Shown here: in pieces, positions 17,927-25,625 of the stretch
Position numbering within the stretch: the stretch's first letter is position 1
How the letters are laid out: each line of letters starts with the position of its first letter
Source: Scandinavium sp036271055
GTDB taxonomy: Bacteria > Pseudomonadota > Gammaproteobacteria > Enterobacterales > Enterobacteriaceae
Reading direction: 5' to 3'
DNA: 64,000 nt
Assembly (NCBI RefSeq): GCF_036271055.1
Contig: NZ_DATBBJ010000109.1
Location: forward strand, 22,830 to 86,829
The notes under the pieces: generated by a model
Databases searched by the model: none
Told to the model about the DNA's origin: nothing
The model's input: only the letters and a program-made list of their open reading frames with translations
Program-made: the position numbers and the translations under genes

Positions 17927-18955
17927 ATGATTAGTTCAACAATGCAAAACTACTGGTTTCCTGGCCATGCGAATCAACGTTCAATTTTTGACTTCACAAG
18001 CGGAGTTCTGGATATACAGACACCTGGTTTTCCTTTAGTACCTGAGGACTCAGATAATTTTGGTAATGTCATTACTCTGGAGAACGATGTTGGATACTAC
18101 ATTCTCGGGAAGTATCTGATGGATGGTAATTTCTCAGTCGTTTCGGGTTCCGATGATCTCTTTAACAAAATCCCTGCCAATATTGCATGTTGTACATTCG
18201 CCCCTGATAACGCTCATACTAGCTCCGCACATTTATATTTCATCGACAGCGATGGCCTACACTACGCCCATATATCGAGAAATATATTTAAAGAATCTTC
18301 AATTGATACCTTAGCGCTTGTTTCTCTATCCTATAAACCAATCGAAAACTCTCCATTATGTATCCTGGGTGACAGTGTCGGCGGTGGAAACTGGTTAATC
18401 TATGTTTCTGTAGTGAATAATCTTAAACGACTCGTGACTATTTATTGCGAAGCTGATACGGTTCTCGATGGCGAGCAAACGCTTCTACCAATACAAGATA
18501 ACCCCGTTAGCATCGATATTTACAAAAATAATGCCGCAATAGTCTTTGATTCCTGCTGTTTGCTATATGCTTCAATTACTGTATCTGATAAAAAAATGGC
18601 TATCGCAATCGACAGGATGATCACTAACCTCAGCATTGATTGTGTGCAGACGGCATTTTCTGCAACGGGCACATACCTATTCTGGCTAACCAAAATATCC
18701 GGAAAATGTTTCATCAATTATATGGACATTCTTAGCGGTACAGTTACCACCGTACAAACAAGCGGAGTATACAAGGCATTGAAACGCGGCGCCGACAACG
18801 TAATTTACGGATTGAATCACCAGACCTCCAACTCCTCAACTCTACTGACCGTTACACCAAACAACCTGCTTGGTAATTTCAGCGTGTTAGAAATTCTTGT
18901 CACCGCCAATGGCGGATATTTCCCGGCAACAGGCTGGGATGTTTATTCATTATAA
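17927..18955 (+). CDS. Second beta-propeller-like protein without signal peptide
   Basis: 342 residues from MISSTMQNYWFPGHANQRS; GATGAGGG precedes this ATG, and an in-frame ATG five codons earlier overlaps that ribosome site. The layout follows the upstream protein: YWFPGHANQRSIFDFTSG (start of blade 1), CCTFAPDNAHTSSAHLYFID, FSATGTYLFWLTKISG, ALKRGADNVIYGLN. The two are diverged paralogues. No signal peptide, few charged residues, AT-rich. A separate terminator precedes and follows it, so the gene may be expressed on its own or by readthrough. Exported-protein status is inferred from context only. Confidence 0.62.
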   Translation: MISSTMQNYWFPGHANQRSIFDFTSGVLDIQTPGFPLVPEDSDNFGNVITLENDVGYYILGKYLMDGNFSVVSGSDDLFNKIPANIACCTFAPDNAHTSSAHLYFIDSDGLHYAHISRNIFKESSIDTLALVSLSYKPIENSPLCILGDSVGGGNWLIYVSVVNNLKRLVTIYCEADTVLDGEQTLLPIQDNPVSIDIYKNNAAIVFDSCCLLYASITVSDKKMAIAIDRMITNLSIDCVQTAFSATGTYLFWLTKISGKCFINYMDILSGTVTTVQTSGVYKALKRGADNVIYGLNHQTSNSSTLLTVTPNNLLGNFSVLEILVTANGGYFPATGWDVYSL

Positions 18956-18963
18956 GCACAGAT

Positions 18964-18996
18964 AAAGCCGTTATTTTGATAGCGGCTTTTTTATTA
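18964..18996 (+). terminator. Terminator after second beta-propeller-like gene
   Basis: The stem AAAGCCGTTA/TAGCGGCTTT has one G-T pair and a short loop, and runs into a T-rich stretch. Confidence 0.8.
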
Positions 18997-19114
18997 TTTT
19001 CCTTCCTCTTTTTTGCTTCGATCCCTTCCCTAATTTGCCCCCATCGCAGCCACTTTATTTCATAAAGTATTCAGCGATACATAAGGTATCACTACTTTTA
19101 ACAAGGTAAATATT

Positions 19115-20098
19115 ATGACTGATACAATTTCTGCAGTAAGCGCAGTACCGGCCACTATCGCTAACGATGGTTCTGAAGCTTCGATCGTTTCCGCAACCGT
19201 TCTGACTGATGGCGCGCCCGCGGCTGCGGGTGTTAGCGTCTCCTGGACCGCTACGGGCGGTAAAGTGAGCGACGCGACATCAACTACCGACGCGAACGGT
19301 ATTGCGCAAATTAGCGTGACGGCAACGTCCAGCACCGTGGTTGTCACCGCGGCAATTGGGCTTAGCACGATGGATAAAACCATCACCACTTATACTCCGC
19401 TGGCAGCCCCAATTGTTGTTAATGCCAGCAGCGATGATGATTATACGCTGGATCACTACGATATTAGTTTCGGCGTTCAGGCGGAGATCCCTTTTTATAA
19501 CAACGTTGCATTGGGCCAGACGGTACAATTCTTCTGGGGAGATATTGATAATATTTCATTTATTATTACTGAAACCGAGCATCCGCCATTTGTGATTGAC
19601 GTGACTCATGCGCTGTCACCGGACTGCCTGAAAGATGGAACTTACAACGTATATTATGTCGTCACCGACCAGGCGGGCAACTCGACCAAATCCTCAACAC
19701 TCAATATTACCGTCGCGGACGGCGGCAGTACCGTACCAACGCTGCCTGCGGCCTCTGTTTCAGAGGCCGATCCGTACATCAACATTAACGATGCCGGCGA
19801 CGGCGTTGATGTTGTCATCGCTTATCCAGGTATGGTGGCCGACGATCTGGTGACCTTCTACTGGAACGGCTTTGATAAGTCCGAACGTCAGATCACCGGT
19901 ACTGAAGCAACCGACGACTATAAGGTTGTGGATGGCGATACCTCCATCACCTTCACCGTTCCGATGGAAGCGTTCTATCCTAACGGCACGGGTTATGAAG
20001 GCTATGCAGAAGTGTACTACACCGTTGAAACAACCGGTTCCAGCGTGCTGGCGCTTTCTGATACCAAACAGTGCCTGGTAGATACCCTGGCACCGTAA
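19115..20098 (+). CDS. Big-domain protein with two Ig-like modules, no signal peptide
   Basis: 327 residues, AAGGTAAAT before the ATG. An N-terminal Big_1 module covers about 1-90 (ATIANDGSEASIVSATVLTD, VSVSWTATGG, TTDANGIAQISV), the same type as in the 4171-6033 protein. Two modules of the family seen in 6057-8144 and 14659-16713 follow (VQFFWGDID, then LVTFYWNGFD and FYPNGTGYEGYAEVYYTV). It therefore combines the two module types that are separate in the leftward block. There is no signal peptide. It lies directly before the holin-like and endopeptidase genes, separated by a terminator. Confidence 0.72.
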   Translation: MTDTISAVSAVPATIANDGSEASIVSATVLTDGAPAAAGVSVSWTATGGKVSDATSTTDANGIAQISVTATSSTVVVTAAIGLSTMDKTITTYTPLAAPIVVNASSDDDYTLDHYDISFGVQAEIPFYNNVALGQTVQFFWGDIDNISFIITETEHPPFVIDVTHALSPDCLKDGTYNVYYVVTDQAGNSTKSSTLNITVADGGSTVPTLPAASVSEADPYININDAGDGVDVVIAYPGMVADDLVTFYWNGFDKSERQITGTEATDDYKVVDGDTSITFTVPMEAFYPNGTGYEGYAEVYYTVETTGSSVLALSDTKQCLVDTLAP

Positions 20099-20105
20099 GG
20101 GTACC

Positions 20106-20137
20106 GTCCCGGCTTCTGGCCGGGACATTTTCTTTTT
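20106..20137 (+). terminator. Terminator between Big-domain gene and holin-like gene
   Basis: GTCCCGG/CCGGGAC stem with a 7-nt loop, followed by a T-rich tail (ATTTTCTTTTT). It may limit how much transcription reaches the lytic-type genes. Confidence 0.8.
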
Positions 20138-20189
20138 CACAACACATCCGCACTGCTGTTGTGAAATAGCCATCTGTCAGGAAAATATC

Positions 20190-20552
20190 ATGACTACGTT
20201 AATCACCGTGGAATATATTTTTAAAGCCGTTGTCCGATGTATAACGCATATTATCGATCACAATGATATTTCCGTATTTACTGGCGCGGCATGCGGAGCA
20301 GCCATTTTTATCCTCAATTTACCCCAGACCGATAGACTGCGTCGCATCTGCTATTTTTTAATCTCTTTCTTCTTAGGCAGCAACTGCGCAGAAAGCACCG
20401 CCAGCCTGTTGAACCGAGGAGCGGAGAAATTTATTACGCCTGCACCAGAGATTAATAAGACCTTTACCGCAGCACTGACTGCAGCCATCGCAGTCCGCCT
20501 GATAACCAAACTCAGTGAGTTATTATTAAAAAAAATCACCGATAAAAAATAG
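20190..20552 (+). CDS. Holin-like small membrane protein
   Basis: 120 residues, ribosome site CAGGAAAA. There are three predicted membrane segments, at about 27-47 (VFTGAACGAAIFILNL), 54-72 (RRICYFLISFFLGSNCAEST) and 91-108 (FTAALTAAIAVRLITKL), with a lysine-rich C-terminus (KKITDKK). This size, topology and charge fit a class I phage-type holin, which makes holes in the inner membrane for a muralytic enzyme. The M15 peptidase gene lies two genes downstream. No phage structural or replication genes surround it, so it is not part of a prophage visible here. Confidence 0.68.
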   Translation: MTTLITVEYIFKAVVRCITHIIDHNDISVFTGAACGAAIFILNLPQTDRLRRICYFLISFFLGSNCAESTASLLNRGAEKFITPAPEINKTFTAALTAAIAVRLITKLSELLLKKITDKK

Positions 20553-20563
20553 AAGAGATGGAT

Positions 20564-20812
20564 ATGAAAGCGATAACGATTTACGAGTCAATAGCGGTTT
20601 TCATTATATTGTGCCGATTAGTCATGCTTCGTGCCCGCAATAACCATAAGCCGCGTAGCGTTCGCTTTACCTGGTGGTTAGCCATTGTGGTGACCTGTAT
20701 GACCCTTATTCGTTTAACCGACAGCCGCATTGTCGCGGATACCTTACAGTTGTCATTAATGGTGCTTGTCGCCCTTGCGCTGTGGGCCGATGAAATTATG
20801 AAAGATGAGTAA
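20564..20812 (+). CDS. Small 3-TM membrane protein, Phage_holin_3-like
   Basis: 82 residues from MKAITIYESI. GAAGAG lies six bases upstream of this ATG; the ATG two codons earlier abuts that site. Three hydrophobic segments (about 6-22, 37-54, 60-76) separated by basic residues (RARNNHKPRSVRF) resemble the putative 3-TM holin/antiholin proteins of phage lysis cassettes. It lies 11 bp after the first holin-like gene and 14 bp before the endopeptidase gene. It could be a second holin, an antiholin or a pinholin-type partner; I cannot tell which. Confidence 0.6.
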   Translation: MKAITIYESIAVFIILCRLVMLRARNNHKPRSVRFTWWLAIVVTCMTLIRLTDSRIVADTLQLSLMVLVALALWADEIMKDE

Positions 20813-20826
20813 TAAGGAGAAGAAGA

Positions 20827-21183
20827 ATGGGTGATTTATCTGAACATTTTAGCCGTCATGAGTTCACCTGCCGCTGCGGGTGTGGTTTTGACGACATCTC
20901 ACCTGATTTAATTGCCGTACTGGAAACAGCCCGCGCCGGGTTTGCCGCACCAATTCACATTAACTGCGGATGCCGCTGCGCCACACACAATGCCGATGTG
21001 GTCGGCGTTCCGGACAGCCAGCACCTGAAAGGGACAGCGGCGGATATCACGCTTTCCGGCGTGACGCCCGCCACACTCTATAACTGGTTTGACAGCCATT
21101 ACCCGCAGGCGCTCGGGCTGGGAAAATATCGAACCTTCGTTCACGTCGATGTTCGCCCCCAGCGCGCACGCTGGACGGGCTAA
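20827..21183 (+). CDS. M15-family peptidoglycan peptidase (endolysin-like)
   Basis: 118 residues, ribosome site AAGGAG. Peptidase M15_3 fold with zinc ligands H66 and D73 in SQHLKGTAADI and H106 in FVHVDVRP. Cysteines cluster near the N-terminus (CRCGCG) and at CGCRC. Family members are D-Ala-D-Ala carboxypeptidases or L-Ala-D-Glu endopeptidases that cut the peptide stems of peptidoglycan. There is no signal peptide, so it needs a holin-type route to the periplasm. Serratia ChiX, a peptidase of the holin-dependent chitinase secretion system, has this type of role. No spanin gene is apparent downstream. Confidence 0.85.
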   Translation: MGDLSEHFSRHEFTCRCGCGFDDISPDLIAVLETARAGFAAPIHINCGCRCATHNADVVGVPDSQHLKGTAADITLSGVTPATLYNWFDSHYPQALGLGKYRTFVHVDVRPQRARWTG

Positions 21184-21408
21184 TCAGGCTAGATCGGGGG
21201 AAATGTGGGTGAGCATCATCCCCCTTAAAATGCGTAGTGAATACCGAGCGTGCCACCCACATTTTGATAACCCTGCTAACCTTTCTGAACCGTCGCCTGC
21301 GCCGTTATCCCAAGATCGGCCGTTAACCTGGCACTGGCCCCTGCAGATTAGTCCAAACTTATGCCAGCAACCTCGGGTTTTCTTATCTGACAATCAAAAT
21401 GATGGCAG

Positions 21409-21675
21409 TTAGTGGCTAAAGAGAGTCATTAATAAAAGGACAATTCCACTCATCATGACATTCATTGATATCAGGTAGTGTCGCCCACGACCCGAGCCAC
21501 AAAATATCACCAGAGCTCCCCCCATCAACAATATTCCAGCCAATGCGTATAACAGATTTCCTGTGTGGCACCACCCTCGTAAGCACAGCAAACCCGGAAC
21601 CAGCATTGACCAACCCGTTCTCCGCCAGGATAAATGAGTGCGTTCAGGTTGAAGTCCAGGGTCTCGCATTATCAC
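21409..21675 (-). CDS. DUF202 membrane protein (YidG-like)
   Basis: 88 residues from a GTG at 21673-21675, overlapping the upstream stop by 4 bases (GTGA), so translation is coupled. An ATG two codons in is the alternative start. The family mark LQPERTHLSWRRTGWSML is followed by hydrophobic segments (about 24-33, 40-60, 68-86). E. coli has a similar tandem pair, yidG-yidH, near the sulfatase gene yidJ. Function unknown; the pairing with a sulfatase operon is conserved in type. Confidence 0.78.
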   Translation of the reverse strand: MIMRDPGLQPERTHLSWRRTGWSMLVPGLLCLRGWCHTGNLLYALAGILLMGGALVIFCGSGRGRHYLISMNVMMSGIVLLLMTLFSH

Positions 21676-22061
21676 GATTGTCCCTGCCAGAGCAGTATCC
21701 CCAGTAATGTGGCGAGAACCACCATCAGAGCCGCCAGAATCACCAGCGCACGGGTGTAGGGTAAATTGCTTTCAAGGCGCATGGCATACTCATTCCGGCG
21801 CCAGCGTCGCCAGGCTGTGTATCCCATCATTGATGCCGCCACCAGCAGCATTGTCGAAATGCCGATGCGAAGTTCTGCAGAGGACAACTGCGGGGAAAAT
21901 TGTTCTATTCCGACAGCGCCGGCCATAAAAGCCAGCGCGGTGCGTATCCAGGCCAGAAATGTGCGCTCATTAGCAAGCGTAAATCGGTAATCGGGGGTTT
22001 TGCCGGCAAGCCACCACTTACCCTTTGGGCGTGTTGACTGCGTGCTATCCTGTAGACTCAC
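21672..22061 (-). CDS. DUF202 membrane protein (YidH-like)
   Basis: 129 residues from a GTG at 22059-22061 with AAAGGA upstream. The start lies inside the 3' end of the RpiR regulator gene (17-bp overlap). The family mark DYRFTLANERTFLAWIRTAL at about 24-43 is followed by three hydrophobic segments (about 40-52, 67-80, 103-125), typical of YidH. It probably forms a pair with the downstream DUF202 protein in the inner membrane. Function unknown. Confidence 0.82.
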   Translation of the reverse strand: MSLQDSTQSTRPKGKWWLAGKTPDYRFTLANERTFLAWIRTALAFMAGAVGIEQFSPQLSSAELRIGISTMLLVAASMMGYTAWRRWRRNEYAMRLESNLPYTRALVILAALMVVLATLLGILLWQGQS

Positions 22062-22926
22062 GTTTAATCCTTTCTTTTATCAACAATTCTTTAATCGACA
22101 GTCCGGTCGATGCGCTGTCGCGAAGGTTATGGCGGGTGATTTCCGTGCACAAAAACTCGATCATGAACAGCTGTGACATACGCGTAGCGATCGAGTCCCC
22201 CTGGTAGGGGCCGGCGTTACCGCTGGTCAATAGCCAGGTGTCTGCGAGTTCAGTCAGCGGTGACTGAGGACTGTGGGTGATAGCCAGACACTGTGCACCC
22301 GCTTTTCTGGCAAGCCGAAACGCATTGACCACTTCGGGGGTTTCGCCGGAGTGCGAAAAAGCCACCACCAGATCTTCAGGTTTGAGGTTGGCGAGTTTCA
22401 GCGTCATGGTGAAACGGTCGGTATAGGCTTCCGAATCAATGCCCTGACGGTTCATTTTGTCGCGAGCTTCCATTGCCGAAAGCCCGGATGCGCCGAACCC
22501 TACGAACAGCACGCGATTCGCGGTCAGAAAGCGTTCCACTACCGGGTTGACGACCTGCATGTCCAGCAGACCTATGGTCTCATTCAGGGTGGTTTCGACT
22601 GTCAGAGCAATCTTCTGCGCCACATCGTTGCGGGTATCGTCCAGGAAGATATCCGGGGACGATGGCAGCAGCTGCTCGCGTTCGTCCAGCAACTCGCGCT
22701 TGAGGGCGGCTTTAAGATCGAGCAGACCGCTGTAACCAATCTTTTTGCAAAAACGCACGATAGTGGCTTCACTGACCGACATCGCTTCGGCCAGTTTGCG
22801 CACTGGCATCTGCGCTACTGTTGCAGGTTGCTCCAGAATAAACCGGGCAATATGCTGGTCTGTTTCACCGAGCCCGCCCAGCACATTACTGATATATACC
22901 CGCACATTTTCGCGATTTGCGCTCAT
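22045..22926 (-). CDS. RpiR-family transcriptional regulator (HTH + SIS)
   Basis: 293 residues. The N-terminal HTH_6 domain (about 10-80) contains MPVRKLAEAMSVSEATIVRF, CKKIGYSGLLDLKAALKREL. The SIS sugar-phosphate-binding domain (about 125-255) contains VLFVGFGASGLSAMEARDKM, VVAFSHSGETPEVVNAFRLA and AITHSPQSPLTELADT. Family members sense a phosphosugar and control its operon. Here the ligand is likely the phosphorylated sugar imported by the linked PTS. The TGAAA-N6-TTTC sites at 27191-27239 are of the type RpiR proteins bind. It lies 43 bp downstream of the epimerase gene. Confidence 0.9.
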   Translation of the reverse strand: MSANRENVRVYISNVLGGLGETDQHIARFILEQPATVAQMPVRKLAEAMSVSEATIVRFCKKIGYSGLLDLKAALKRELLDEREQLLPSSPDIFLDDTRNDVAQKIALTVETTLNETIGLLDMQVVNPVVERFLTANRVLFVGFGASGLSAMEARDKMNRQGIDSEAYTDRFTMTLKLANLKPEDLVVAFSHSGETPEVVNAFRLARKAGAQCLAITHSPQSPLTELADTWLLTSGNAGPYQGDSIATRMSQLFMIEFLCTEITRHNLRDSASTGLSIKELLIKERIKRESTG

Positions 22927-22969
22927 TGCCGTACCTGACCTTTTTGCATGAAAAATAACGGGTATTCTG

Positions 22970-23848
22970 TCAACCCCCTGCGCATGCGTCTACCTCAAAG
23001 CGCAGCCTCACGGCAAATGCCTGACTCTCACCTGGCACCAGTTGTCGTATCCCACGCTTATTCCTGGCTATGCCATCAAAGTCCGGGGTATCGGTTGTTC
23101 CGGCCAAGGGCTCGATGCACAGAAGATCCGCACCTGGAATGCCCCAGAGAGCCAGCCAGTCATGTTCATCCGTTTCGAGCATCATGACGGTTGTATCATC
23201 CGGCGAGCAGATCCGGACCTGTTGTTGCTTACAGTCACCAAAGTAGATGGCACCATCACGAAATGATGTCTCTGTCAGTGGAAATGACGTGGTTGTCCGG
23301 GTCTGACCGTCGGTGACCAGCGTTCTGTTACGGGTAGGAAACGGTCCCCTGACGCCCTTTTCACCAAATTGCACATGCCAGCCTGGTTCGCTGGCCACAG
23401 GAATTGCAAACCCAGGATGCCAGCCAATGGAATACCAGAATGACTGACTGTCATCATTAAAGACATGCTGTGACACACTGAGCCCATCTGAATGCAGCAT
23501 GAGCCGCATCTGAACACGCCAGCGCCAGGGCCAAATACTGAGGGTTTCAGATGTGGCCCGGGCCTCCAGCAGCAGGTGGCACTCATCCTGTTCAATACAA
23601 GTGAACAACTGTTGACGCAGAAAACCGTGCGCCGGTAAGGGCAGGAACTTCTCGTCCACCTTGATTCCCTGATGAATAAGCGCACCAACGACTGGAAACA
23701 GCTGGGTGGCAGAGTTGTTCCAGACGTCTTGCGCGGGTTGCCACAACCATTCACGACTGGTGAATTTGTCATAGATTCGGGATAACTCACCGCCTGTCGC
23801 GTTCACCGCGATCCGAAAGCGATCGTTTTCAAGTTGCCAGGCGTTCAT
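22970..23848 (-). CDS. Aldose 1-epimerase-like protein (GalM/LacX type)
   Basis: 292 residues. Beta-sandwich mutarotase family: GELSRIYDKFTSREWLW opening, PAHGFLRQ (histidine near residue 74) and GWHPGFAIP (second histidine, near 144), and the glutamate of LCIEPLAGTTD near 252, which serves as general base in the family. It interconverts alpha and beta anomers of a free sugar, or of a sugar phosphate in related YeaD-type enzymes. The gene is 2 bp after the sulfatase gene, so it probably acts on the desulfated or imported sugar. Confidence 0.83.
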   Translation of the reverse strand: MNAWQLENDRFRIAVNATGGELSRIYDKFTSREWLWQPAQDVWNNSATQLFPVVGALIHQGIKVDEKFLPLPAHGFLRQQLFTCIEQDECHLLLEARATSETLSIWPWRWRVQMRLMLHSDGLSVSQHVFNDDSQSFWYSIGWHPGFAIPVASEPGWHVQFGEKGVRGPFPTRNRTLVTDGQTRTTTSFPLTETSFRDGAIYFGDCKQQQVRICSPDDTTVMMLETDEHDWLALWGIPGADLLCIEPLAGTTDTPDFDGIARNKRGIRQLVPGESQAFAVRLRFEVDACAGG

Positions 23849-23850
23849 GT

Positions 23851-25611
23851 CTACTCCGTCCTCAGCAACAACCGAGTCTGATAAACCAGGGCCTTATGCC
23901 GGTCACCGGTAAAACAGGCATCAATCAACGTGAAGATATCCCTCTCCACCAGCAGATGCCCTGCGGGGAAGTGCTTCAGCACCTCTTCCTGAGACATTCC
24001 CTGCTCTTTTGCTGCGCTGAGGACAAAACGCAGCGCCTCCTCCACACCATGATGTTCACAGCGATATGTCTTATCTGTCCAAACTGTGAGACTGGACCAG
24101 CGTTCAGCGAAGGCTTTCTCTCGCTCAGGTGTCAGCGTGTCCAGCTCAAATCGATTATAGAGCTCAGGCGGGGCATCATGAGAGCGCATCAGCCTGATCA
24201 TTGCCTGTGCGTAATGGAAAGCCCGCTCACTGTCATGCAGAGGTTGCATCTGTTTCGGATCGGCGTTGAGGTCGAAAAGCTTATCCCCGAAGCGCCACGG
24301 ATTCAGATAACCGAAGGTGGCCGGGATTTGCATGACCTGCGCACCCTGGGTGAAATCAAAGCCGGGATGAATGCTGATGTTCTGTAATTCATTCACTTTG
24401 AACATGCTGTCGATTCGGGTCGGCATCAGGGTGTACTCATACAAATTCCCCTTCCCTTCTTCTCGTGGGCAACGCATATAGACATAGTCGCCGTCGGTGA
24501 TATTGATGTGGCCGCCAAAGTAACCAAACATCGCATAGTCCCGTACGGGCGTGTCATTTTCCACGGCCTGACGCAGCGGTTTACCGGTCATGGATGGCGG
24601 ACGCGGAACATCGAAATACTCCAGCAGGGTTGCCGGGATATCAACAGTCTGAGCCAGTGCGCTGCGACGAACGCCTTCGGCTTTACAACGAGGATCGCGG
24701 ATAAAGAATGGTGTATTAGCGATTTCGTTGTACACCGGCATGATGTTCTTGCCCCACCACTGATGCTCTCCGAGCAGAAAACCGTGGTCAGTACAAACGA
24801 TGAACAGGGTGTCTTCCCACAGATCCAGCGCTTTCAGTTTGTCCATCACCTGCCCCAGATAGTCATCACACATGGTGATAAGCGCCTGGTAGAATTTCCG
24901 GACTTTATCATCGTCCTTACCGCCCGGCGCACCGCAGTAGTAAGGCACCCAGCCGTCAAACTCATCAGGCGTGCAGCCATACTGTGCGAGGTATTTTTCC
25001 GGGACAAAGAACGGTTCATGAGGATCGAAACATTCGATCTGCAGGAACCAATTATCCTGGTGCTGATTGGTTTCCAGGAACTCTATACCGGCACTGATGG
25101 TTCGGTGGGTAAAATGATCTTCCTGGGTAGGCATGGCTGCACGATTAATCAAATCTTGTGTCATGCGTCCGCTGCGACGACGCAGGGTTTCTTCGTCTTC
25201 CATGCCCTGCCAGTTGATGGCGGGTTTCTCAACCTGCCCTTTCCAGCAATCCCCTTCCTGGCCACGAATGAATTCGAAAGTAGAGTAGCGGGTGTGGTAA
25301 GTCGCCCCGCCATCACGCCAGTAGTGTTTATGGTCGGTCACCATGTGGGTATGGACGCCAGCCTGTTTCAGCGCCTGAAACGTTGAAAAATCAAACGGCT
25401 CCAGCGGCCCCCAACTGCGATGCAGAAAATTGTAACGCCCGGTATGCAGTTCGCGCCGGGCAGGCATGCAGGGCATACTGCCGACATAGAAGTTGTCAAA
25501 CTGTGCAGACTCGCGGGCCAACCGGGTAAAATTGGGGGTGAGGGCATCGCCCCCATAAGGGGCGAGATGGTTACGTGTCAGCGTATCAAACATCAGCATT
25601 ACAGCTTTCAT
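23851..25611 (-). CDS. Cys-type sulfatase, apparently cytoplasmic
   Basis: 586 residues of the alkaline phosphatase/sulfatase superfamily. The active-site signature C48-M-P-A-R (in SMPCMPARRELHTGRY) is the CxPxR motif whose cysteine becomes formylglycine. Metal-site residues are visible at MFDTLTRNHL near the N-terminus and CTDHGFLLGEHQWWGKN near residue 275. There is no signal peptide, so it should act in the cytoplasm. The maturase is encoded divergently at 27325-28551. Placed 14 bp after the PTS transporter gene, it would remove sulfate from an imported, probably phosphorylated, sugar sulfate. Exact substrate not predictable from sequence. Confidence 0.92.
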   Translation of the reverse strand: MKAVMLMFDTLTRNHLAPYGGDALTPNFTRLARESAQFDNFYVGSMPCMPARRELHTGRYNFLHRSWGPLEPFDFSTFQALKQAGVHTHMVTDHKHYWRDGGATYHTRYSTFEFIRGQEGDCWKGQVEKPAINWQGMEDEETLRRRSGRMTQDLINRAAMPTQEDHFTHRTISAGIEFLETNQHQDNWFLQIECFDPHEPFFVPEKYLAQYGCTPDEFDGWVPYYCGAPGGKDDDKVRKFYQALITMCDDYLGQVMDKLKALDLWEDTLFIVCTDHGFLLGEHQWWGKNIMPVYNEIANTPFFIRDPRCKAEGVRRSALAQTVDIPATLLEYFDVPRPPSMTGKPLRQAVENDTPVRDYAMFGYFGGHINITDGDYVYMRCPREEGKGNLYEYTLMPTRIDSMFKVNELQNISIHPGFDFTQGAQVMQIPATFGYLNPWRFGDKLFDLNADPKQMQPLHDSERAFHYAQAMIRLMRSHDAPPELYNRFELDTLTPEREKAFAERWSSLTVWTDKTYRCEHHGVEEALRFVLSAAKEQGMSQEEVLKHFPAGHLLVERDIFTLIDACFTGDRHKALVYQTRLLLRTE

Positions 25612-25625
25612 AAGACGTCTCTTCT

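Noticed and set aside
20190..21183. Holin, holin-like and peptidase genes as a prophage remnant
   Set aside because: No capsid, tail, integrase or replication genes nearby, and the genes follow the signal-less protein genes in one block. A domesticated lysis cassette is still a possible origin.
21089..21412. Plus-strand frame after the M15 peptidase, considered as a spanin
   Set aside because: No membrane segment or lipobox; it overlaps the peptidase in another frame.
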